The notes under the pieces were generated by a model, which was not told the origin of the DNA, ran no database searches, and worked only from the letters and a program-made list of their open reading frames with translations. Source: Verrucomicrobiota bacterium (GTDB taxonomy: Bacteria; Verrucomicrobiota; Kiritimatiellia; JAAZAB01). From it: DNA of 11,290 nt. The translations under genes and the position numbers were made by a program. This document shows, in pieces, positions 6,376 to 11,290 of this stretch. How positions within the stretch are numbered: the stretch's first letter is position 1; each line of letters opens with the position of its first letter. The stretch spans positions 1 to 11,290 of the forward strand of contig JAHIMN010000151.1 in NCBI GenBank assembly GCA_018896395.1. Direction: 5' to 3'.

Positions 6376-7266
6376 ATGATGGACAAATATATATGTTATC
6401 GCCTGGCGCAGATTATCAGCCGGACCCTGCCTCGACGGTTTGCCTACTGGCTGGGACTGCGCATCGCCGACCATTTTTATGCGTCCGATCACGCCGGCCG
6501 GCGCGCGGTCATGTCCAACTTCCGGCAGATTTTGACCGTGCAGGGCATAACCGCTTCGGACAAAACGCTTGAGCAAATGGCCCGGAAAAATTTCCAGTAC
6601 TTCGGTAAGTATCTGGTTGATTTTTTCAAGTTTGCGCAGTTCACGCCAACCGGGATCCAGCGTCTTGTGAGTCTGGAACATATCGAGTACCTGGAGCAGG
6701 CCGAAGCGCTGGGGCGCGGCGTTATATTCATCACGGCGCACCTGGGCAATTGGGAATTAGGCGGAGCTATTCTGGCATCCCCGAGGCGGCGCATCCATGC
6801 TGTTTATTTGCCGCATCGGGAGAATAAAATCAACGAGCTGTTTCAAAAACACCGCAGTCAGCGCGGACTCCAATGCATTCCGCTGGGGCATGCCGCGCGC
6901 GGCGTCATGGAAGCGCTGAAGCACAAGGAATGTGTGGCCATGCTGGCCGACCGCGATTTTACCGCCCACCATTTTCCGATTCTGTTCTTTGGCAAGCTGG
7001 CGCACCTGTCCAGCGGCCCGGCGCGGATCGCCGTCAAGACCCAAGCCCCCCTGGTGCCGACGTTCATCTTGCGTCAGCCGGACGACACCTTTCTCCTGCG
7101 CCTCTATCCCCCGATTGTGCCGGAACCCTGGACCACGGTGGCGGAATTGCAGGAGCGTATCCGCGATGTGCTGGAACAGGAAATCGGCCGTAATCCCTTG
7201 CAGTGGTTCATGTTCGACGATTTTTGGAACCCAGGGAGAAACCATGAGTTCAGTCTCACGCCATGA
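6376..7266 (+). CDS. LpxL/HtrB-family lysophospholipid or lipid A acyltransferase
   Basis: 296 residues. It carries HLGNWE (122-127), the HX4E catalytic motif of the LpxL/HtrB/MsbB lauroyl-myristoyl acyltransferases, in the context GVIFITAHLGNWELGG. DRDF (192-195), FFGKLAHLSSGPARIA (204-219) and the C-terminal PLQWFMFDDFW (274-284) follow in the family order. The family transfers acyl chains from acyl-ACP to lipid A precursors at the inner membrane; in some bacteria the same fold acylates other glycolipids, and the acceptor here is not known. An N-terminal segment around 22-35 is moderately hydrophobic, compatible with membrane association. Start could be 6376 or the adjacent ATG at 6379; neither has a clear ribosome-binding site. 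The 3' end overlaps the glycosyltransferase start by 23 nt, which suggests a two-gene operon and a shared lipid or glycan substrate. Confidence 0.88.
   Translation: MMDKYICYRLAQIISRTLPRRFAYWLGLRIADHFYASDHAGRRAVMSNFRQILTVQGITASDKTLEQMARKNFQYFGKYLVDFFKFAQFTPTGIQRLVSLEHIEYLEQAEALGRGVIFITAHLGNWELGGAILASPRRRIHAVYLPHRENKINELFQKHRSQRGLQCIPLGHAARGVMEALKHKECVAMLADRDFTAHHFPILFFGKLAHLSSGPARIAVKTQAPLVPTFILRQPDDTFLLRLYPPIVPEPWTTVAELQERIRDVLEQEIGRNPLQWFMFDDFWNPGRNHEFSLTP
7233..7238 (+). promoter_or_regulatory. Ribosome-binding site that fixes the glycosyltransferase start
   Basis: AGGGAG ends 5 nt before the ATG at 7244 and lies inside the 3' end of the acyltransferase gene. It supports 7244 as start; the frame is open to 6932, but that extension would overlap more than 330 nt of the upstream gene and has no family similarity. 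Confidence 0.75.
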
Positions 7267-7954
7267 ACAAAAGCCCTGTGTCGTCATCCCGGCCTATCGG
7301 GAACAGCACATGATCCGCGACGTTGTCCAGCGCGTCCGGAAATATGTTCAACCGGTTATCGTCGTGGATGACGGTTCCCCGGATCGGACGGCCGAGGAAG
7401 CCGCCGACGCCGGCGCCGTGGTGGTCCGCCACACCGCCAACATGGGCAAGGGGGTAGCGCTCAATACGGGGTTCAATTATGCGCGCCAGAACCAGTTTGA
7501 TTACCTGATCACGCTGGATGCAGATGGTCAGCATGATCCCGCCGATATCCCGCGCTTTATCGAGGCCTACGAACGCACCGGCATTCCCGTGCTGATTGGG
7601 AATCGGATGGGGGCGTTGAGCAATATGCCGCAGGTCCGCAAATGGACCAACCGCGGCATGAGCTGGTTCCTGAGCCGGGCCATGAACCAGTACGTGCCGG
7701 ATACCCAGTGCGGGTTTCGTCTCTACCGCTGCGATGTTCTGCCGTTTATCGAAGCCCGGTCCACGCGTTTCGCGGCGGAGTCCGAAATCCTTCTGCACAT
7801 TGCATCCCGCGGCATTCGCATGGATGCGGTGCCCATTGCCGTGATCTATAACGAGGAAATAAGCAAAATCAACCCGCTCCGCGACACCTTCCGGTTCTTC
7901 CTGATGTTGTCCCGGTATTATCGGGGCCGTAACCGGTCGCACCAACGGCAATAA
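7244..7954 (+). CDS. Family-2 glycosyltransferase (GT-A fold, polyprenyl-phosphate-sugar synthase-like)
   Basis: 236 residues, essentially one catalytic GT-A domain. PCVVIPAYRE (11-20) is the first nucleotide-sugar-binding strand, VVDDGSPDRT (40-49) and LDADGQHDP (91-99) hold the conserved aspartates, including the DxD-like metal site, and DTQCGFRLY (153-161) with AESEILL (178-184) is the acceptor-side region typical of dolichyl/undecaprenyl-phosphate mannose or glucose synthases and related enzymes. No C-terminal transmembrane segments are present, so it would act as a peripheral cytoplasmic-face enzyme. It overlaps the LpxL-like gene by 23 nt, and the pair may add a sugar and an acyl chain to the same envelope lipid; donor and acceptor cannot be deduced. 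The gene ends 193 nt before the convergent ppiD-like gene. Confidence 0.88.
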   Translation: MSSVSRHEQKPCVVIPAYREQHMIRDVVQRVRKYVQPVIVVDDGSPDRTAEEAADAGAVVVRHTANMGKGVALNTGFNYARQNQFDYLITLDADGQHDPADIPRFIEAYERTGIPVLIGNRMGALSNMPQVRKWTNRGMSWFLSRAMNQYVPDTQCGFRLYRCDVLPFIEARSTRFAAESEILLHIASRGIRMDAVPIAVIYNEEISKINPLRDTFRFFLMLSRYYRGRNRSHQRQ

Positions 7955-7959
7955 TCCCC

Positions 7960-7987
7960 CCGATCCGCGCGTAAGCGCGCAGATCGG
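7960..7987. terminator. Strong hairpin directly after the glycosyltransferase stop
   Basis: CCGATC (7960-7965) pairs with GATCGG (7982-7987); after one mismatch, GCGCG (7967-7971) pairs with CGCGC (7976-7980) around a TAAG loop. It starts 5 nt after the TAA and lies between convergent genes, the place expected for a terminator. No T-run follows on either strand, so function is uncertain. Confidence 0.45.
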
Positions 7988-7991
7988 AAAT

Positions 7992-8019
7992 GGTTAATGG
8001 GGGATGGTTGATGGTTAAT
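7992..8019. repeat. Heptad tandem repeat (GGTTAAT type)
   Basis: Four units in exact 7-nt phase: GGTTAAT, GGGGGAT, GGTTGAT, GGTTAAT. It lies in the convergent gap between the glycosyltransferase and the ppiD-like gene, between the hairpin at 7960-7987 and the inverted palindrome pair at 8042-8120. Confidence 0.7.
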
Positions 8020-8040
8020 GCGGCCTGAATCCGGTTTTTC

Positions 8041-8120
<80 letters not shown>

Positions 8121-8122
8121 AT

Positions 8123-8206
8123 CAGCCCACAGTCTACAGCCTTCAGCCTACGGTCCATCTTCAGTCCGTCGTCCGTCGTCTGTCGTCTGATTTACGTCGT
8201 CCGTCA
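8123..8206. repeat. Heptad tandem repeats (CAGYCTA and TCCGTCG types) running into the ppiD-like gene
   Basis: The 84 nt can be cut into twelve 7-nt units with no gap. Units at 8123-8150 are CAGCCCA, CAGTCTA, CAGCCTT, CAGCCTA; after two degraded units, 8165-8206 reads TCCGTCG, TCCGTCG, TCTGTCG, TCTGATT, TACGTCG, TCCGTCA. The stop codon of the ppiD-like gene (8148-8150) is the end of one unit, and the second run encodes the C-terminal tail of that protein. Confidence 0.8.
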
Positions 8207-9890
8207 TCGGCTCCGCTTCTTCCAACTCTTCCGCAATTGATTTCTTCTTGGAAACGGTATCTTCAAATTTGTGGACGGTCAGTAAATATTCCTGCCATTC
8301 ACGGAAGGCCAAATCCTCGCGACGCTTGCGGATATACTGGCCCAGGTCGTTCTTGATGGATTCCAACAAGGTCCGGTCGGCCATGATCCGGGCATCCACA
8401 TGGCCGATCACCGCGCCGCCCTCGACCGGGATCACGTCGGTCAATTCGCCGGCATTCAAAAACAGGATTTTTCTGGTCAGTTCATAAAACGTGTCCTTAT
8501 CCTCCACGTCCAACCCGGTGCGGACCGCAAAAGGATCCGTGGTGACTACTTCCAGGCGATACGGGCGAATGGCCTGGTCAAACGTCTTGCCGTGCTGGAG
8601 CGCTTCGGCCACGGTCTGGTGAATGGTCGCCATGGTCTGCGCCAGCTTGTTGGAACCCGCCTGCTCCAACGCTGCCCGGCGCGCCTCGGCCAGAACCTCG
8701 TCATACGCGGGCACGCGCGCGTCAATCTTCTCATCGAATGCCAGCACATAACACGCGTTACTGCCGTGCACGGGATAGCTGAAATAATCGTCCGGCGTTG
8801 GTCGCAGGGCAAAGGCGACCTTGTTGAAATCCAGCCCGACTTGCAGGCCGGGAACTTTGGTCTTCAACGTAAAGACCGCCGAAGTTGTCACCGCCAGGCC
8901 GACGGTGCGCGCAACCGTCTCAAAGGAGGGTGCTTGCCCTTTGCGATCCGGGGCCAGGGCAACTTCAAAATCGGTGGCCTGGTCATCGGCCGCCGCACAC
9001 GCTGCTTCGCGTGCCAGTTGATCGCGGAGCGTGTCCTCAACCTCATCGAATGACCGGGCCGACAGCAGATCTCCCGTCCCGCGCGTGGTGAAATCCTCAA
9101 TGTGCTCGTCATAATAACTGCGCAAGGCTGTGTCTTCCACGGCGCCTTCATCCAGAAAGCACGCGAATGGGAAGGTCACATACTTGACCCGCATTTTTTC
9201 GGGGATCGTAAAGTCGTTCGTGTGCGCCTCAAAATATGCCCGCGCTTCGGCGTCGGAAACCTTCACGGTGTGCTCCAGCTCGTCCCGGGTGAGCAACACA
9301 TAACTGACGATAAACGTATCATAGAGCTGGTGGTACACTTGCTCGATTTCCAGGGGTGCCACCCACGTGGCCTGGGCCAGCATCACGCGGGCCTTGCTCA
9401 TCAGGATTTCCTGGCGGATATGGTCTTCAAACTGATTTTCGGTGGTGCGCAGGTTGGCTAAAAACTGCTGAACAAAGGCAACGTAGCGCGCATGGCTGAA
9501 CTGGCCCTTTTCCTGAAAAAAAGGCTGTTGCTGAATGGCGGCCACCACTTCCTCCGGGCTGGACGTGAGGCACGCTTCCTGGGCGCCGCGCAGTGCAATC
9601 AAGCGCCGCCAGGCCATGTGCTTTAGCGCCTCGTCAACGCGGGCCGTTACCTTCAGCGGGCGGCCCACCATGAGCGACATGTACAGGTAGGAATTGAAAT
9701 AGGCCGAACGCATTTCGGCGGCGGGCACTGGCTTGCCGTCAAGCCTGCCGGCGGCGTTCTTGGTTTCCTCCTCGGAGATTCCACCCGTGTTTGTTTGCCA
9801 CACTACAAAAGCAAGAATGATAATAAAGGCAAAACTGCTCCAGATATATTTATTGCGAATCAATTTGTTGAATTTAGATATTAACATCAT
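8148..9890 (-). CDS. Membrane-anchored SurA/PpiD-like periplasmic chaperone, apparently without a parvulin domain
   Basis: 580 residues. A single N-terminal transmembrane anchor (about 16-32) is followed by a large, presumably periplasmic, region. Residues 45-190 (GRLDGKPVPAAEMRSAYFNS..., then a helical stretch to EIEQVYHQLYDTFIVSYVLL) resemble the SurA_N chaperone domain of PpiD. VSDAEARAYFEAHTNDFTIP (211-230) and MRVKYVTF (233-240) match the lead-in to the parvulin domain, but the ~90-residue peptidyl-prolyl isomerase core that should follow is not visible. Only about 40 residues separate it from SFDEVEDTLRDQLAREA (280-296), which is normally on its far side. Residues 320-540 resemble the PpiD C-terminal part. 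It probably assists folding of exported proteins without isomerase activity. GAGG lies 6 nt before ATG 9890; 9887 is an alternative. The last 19 residues and the stop are repeat-encoded. Identification is by pattern only. Confidence 0.75.
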   Translation of the reverse strand: MMLISKFNKLIRNKYIWSSFAFIIILAFVVWQTNTGGISEEETKNAAGRLDGKPVPAAEMRSAYFNSYLYMSLMVGRPLKVTARVDEALKHMAWRRLIALRGAQEACLTSSPEEVVAAIQQQPFFQEKGQFSHARYVAFVQQFLANLRTTENQFEDHIRQEILMSKARVMLAQATWVAPLEIEQVYHQLYDTFIVSYVLLTRDELEHTVKVSDAEARAYFEAHTNDFTIPEKMRVKYVTFPFACFLDEGAVEDTALRSYYDEHIEDFTTRGTGDLLSARSFDEVEDTLRDQLAREAACAAADDQATDFEVALAPDRKGQAPSFETVARTVGLAVTTSAVFTLKTKVPGLQVGLDFNKVAFALRPTPDDYFSYPVHGSNACYVLAFDEKIDARVPAYDEVLAEARRAALEQAGSNKLAQTMATIHQTVAEALQHGKTFDQAIRPYRLEVVTTDPFAVRTGLDVEDKDTFYELTRKILFLNAGELTDVIPVEGGAVIGHVDARIMADRTLLESIKNDLGQYIRKRREDLAFREWQEYLLTVHKFEDTVSKKKSIAEELEEAEPMTDDVNQTTDDGRRTEDGP

Positions 9891-9931
9891 AGGTAACCTC
9901 GCCCTTGGGTTTAAGAAAAACGCAAATACTC

Positions 9932-10061
9932 ACCACTGATTACACGGATGGCACGGATAATAAAGAAGATGTAGATAATTAAACAGTCCGACCATGCTTT
10001 GCCAAGACTACGCAAGGCAAGTATTTTGACTGATATCAGTGTCATCCGTGATATCCGTGGT
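9932..10061. repeat. Long imperfect inverted repeat (CACGGAT type) between divergent genes
   Basis: Left arm 9932-9960 contains CACGGATGG and CACGGATAA back to back; right arm 10030-10061 (ending TCCGTGATATCCGTGGT) is its imperfect complement, most arm positions pairing. The ~70-nt centre contains a smaller inverted pair TTGCC/GGCAA (9999-10003, 10016-10020). Arms of this kind, beginning CCAC-GATTACACGGAT, recur as dispersed intergenic repeats in many bacterial genomes (from memory). This fills the first part of the 311-nt gap before metG; no gene was seen in it. Confidence 0.6.
10026..10054 (+). promoter_or_regulatory. Possible metG promoter
   Basis: TTGACT (10026-10031), 17-nt spacer, TGATAT (10049-10054). 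The -35 matches 5/6, the -10 only 3/6. It overlaps the right arm of the inverted repeat and would give a leader of roughly 140 nt before the metG ATG. Weak evidence. Confidence 0.3.
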
Positions 10062-10082
10062 AAAAATGTCTTTGGATACGCC

Positions 10083-10164
10083 ACCTGAGCAGTTAAAAAA
10101 AGCTACGATAGCGGGCCAACGCGCTCAGGTCAATGCCGAAATCGCCGGAGTTGATTTCATCGGC
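10083..10164 (+). promoter_or_regulatory. Candidate structured 5' leader of metG
   Basis: ACCTGAGC (10083-10090) pairs perfectly with GCTCAGGT (10123-10130), enclosing a small hairpin GCTA/TAGC (10102-10105, 10109-10112). A second hairpin follows, GAAATC (10138-10143) with GATTTC (10153-10158), extended by GCC/GGC (10135-10137, 10162-10164). The pairings end 37 nt before the metG start. They could be a cis-regulatory RNA, but I do not recognise a known riboswitch or a T-box, and short stems of this size can arise by chance. Confidence 0.35.
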
Positions 10165-10201
10165 GGCAACCGGTATAGTTGCTTTCCACAAGCGAGGAAC
10201 T

Positions 10202-11290
10202 ATGAAAAACAAGAAATTCTATGTCACGACGCCGATCTATTACGTCAATGCTGCGCCCCATATCGGGCACGCCTACACTACCATCCTGGCCGACGTCCTG
10301 GCACGCTATCATCGTCTGCGCGGGGTTCCCACCTTCTTCCTGACCGGTACCGATGAGCACGGCCAGAAAGTCCAGCGTGCGGCGGAAAAAGGGGCCATGA
10401 CTCCCCAGCAACAGGCGGATAAGACCGTGGGGCGTTTTCAGGCGCTGTGGAAAAAACTCGACATTACGTATGACGACTTCATCCGCACCACGGAGAGCCG
10501 GCACGTGCGCGTTGTCCAACAAATTCTCCAGACGCTATTCGACCATGGTGAGATTTACCGCGCGGAATACGACGGCGGCTACTGCGTGCCCTGCGAGCTT
10601 TTTTTTACCGGGCGGGAACTGGAGGCGGGGACCTGCCGGGAATGTGGCCGTGCGTTGGAACCCATCAGGGAATCTAACTATTTTTTCCGCATGAGCGCCT
10701 ACCAGGCGTGGCTGATTAATTATATTCACGAACACCCCGGATTTATTCAGCCGGACTCCCGGCGCAATGAAACCCTGGGGTTCCTCCAACAACCCCTGAA
10801 CGACCTTTGCATCTCCCGACCCAAAAGCCGGTTGAGCTGGGGAATTGAACTGCCGTTCGACCATGATTTTGTGACCTATGTCTGGTTCGATGCCCTGGTC
10901 AACTATATCAGCGCCATCGGGTATCTGCACGACGATGAAAAGTTCCGGCGCTGGTGGCCGGCGTCTTATCACCTGATCGGCAAGGATATCCTGACCACCC
11001 ACACGGTGTACTGGCCGACGATGCTTAAGGCCATGCATTTGCCTATGCCGGAAACGATTTTTGCCCACGGCTGGTGGCTTGTCGGCGACAGTAAAATGAG
11101 TAAATCGGCTGGCAACGTGGTCAATCCCATTGAGCTGGCCGATCGTTACGGCGTGGATGCCTTCCGTTATTTCCTGATGGCCGAAATGACGTTAGGCCAG
11201 GACTGCAATTTTTCGGAAGAAGCTTTCATTCGCCGCTACAATGCCGACCTGGCCAATGATTTGGGCAACCTGCTGAGCCGCGTCATGAAG
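10202..11290 (+). CDS. metG: Methionyl-tRNA synthetase (5' part, runs off the window)
   Basis: 363 residues are visible and the frame is still open at the last base, so this is an edge truncation. The enzyme charges tRNA-Met with methionine for initiation and elongation. Class I signatures are complete: PHIGHAY (19-25, the HIGH motif), TGTDEHGQK (48-56) and SKMSKSAGN (297-305, the KMSKS loop). One zinc knuckle is present, CVPC (128-131) with CREC (145-148), the single-knuckle four-cysteine arrangement. GKDILTTHTVYWP (260-272) and YVWFDALVNYISA (226-238) are typical of the catalytic domain. The anticodon-binding domain starts near the edge (DLGNLLSRVMK); whether a C-terminal tRNA-binding domain exists cannot be seen. 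ATG 10202 has GAGGA 3 nt upstream, close but acceptable. It diverges from the ppiD-like gene and may have a structured leader. Confidence 0.96.
   Translation, partial: MKNKKFYVTTPIYYVNAAPHIGHAYTTILADVLARYHRLRGVPTFFLTGTDEHGQKVQRAAEKGAMTPQQQADKTVGRFQALWKKLDITYDDFIRTTESRHVRVVQQILQTLFDHGEIYRAEYDGGYCVPCELFFTGRELEAGTCRECGRALEPIRESNYFFRMSAYQAWLINYIHEHPGFIQPDSRRNETLGFLQQPLNDLCISRPKSRLSWGIELPFDHDFVTYVWFDALVNYISAIGYLHDDEKFRRWWPASYHLIGKDILTTHTVYWPTMLKAMHLPMPETIFAHGWWLVGDSKMSKSAGNVVNPIELADRYGVDAFRYFLMAEMTLGQDCNFSEEAFIRRYNADLANDLGNLLSRVMK

Noticed and set aside
6932..7243. N-terminal extension of the glycosyltransferase frame
   Set aside because: It lies wholly inside the LpxL-like gene in another frame; the ATG at 7244 has a good ribosome-binding site and begins just before the conserved first strand.
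10039..10356. Open frame overlapping the metG start (MSSVISVVKMSLDTPP...)
   Set aside because: It begins in the inverted repeat, has no ribosome-binding site I can see, and two-fifths of it or more overlaps metG in another frame. A short leader peptide from ATG 10066 cannot be excluded but is not supported.

Overview
The window looks like a chromosomal segment from an uncultivated Gram-negative bacterium. An LpxL/HtrB-type acyltransferase and a membrane-anchored periplasmic SurA/PpiD-like chaperone point to an outer membrane. Gene content, moderate-to-high GC and abundant short intergenic repeats would fit a PVC-group (for example Kiritimatiellota) or Omnitrophota-like genome. This placement is a low-confidence inference; no marker in the window fixes the phylum.

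Layout. Positions 60-5193 are all on the minus strand. In transcription order they hold an enolase-superfamily enzyme of unknown substrate (5193-3901), prephenate dehydrogenase tyrA (3754-2882), EPSP synthase aroA (2885-1569, overlapping tyrA by 4 nt in GTGA), and a fused cytidylate kinase / 1-acylglycerol-3-phosphate acyltransferase (1442-60). tyrA-aroA-cmk is a widely conserved aromatic amino acid / nucleotide gene order. Divergent from these, the plus strand carries lipoyl synthase lipA (5297-6247), an LpxL-like acyltransferase (6376-7266) and an overlapping family-2 glycosyltransferase (7244-7954). A minus-strand PpiD/SurA-like protein (9890-8148) converges on the glycosyltransferase and diverges from methionyl-tRNA synthetase metG. 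metG starts at 10202 and runs off the right edge.

The proteins are mostly housekeeping: aromatic biosynthesis, pyrimidine kinase, phospholipid and lipid A-type acylation, lipoate synthesis, envelope protein folding and tRNA charging. No CRISPR array, tRNA, rRNA, transposase, phage gene or defence system was recognised. 

The less ordinary signal is in the gaps between genes. Almost every gap holds a different short repeat: palindromes of form ATTCCC-N8-GGGAAT arranged as inverted pairs, at least four sets of degenerate 7-nt tandem repeats, a long imperfect inverted repeat, and GC-rich hairpins. At three genes (cmk-plsC, lipA, ppiD-like) the repeat appears to run into the 3' end of the reading frame and encode the last 10-20 residues and, in one case, the stop codon. 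These repeats and repeat-encoded tails are the main items worth following up.
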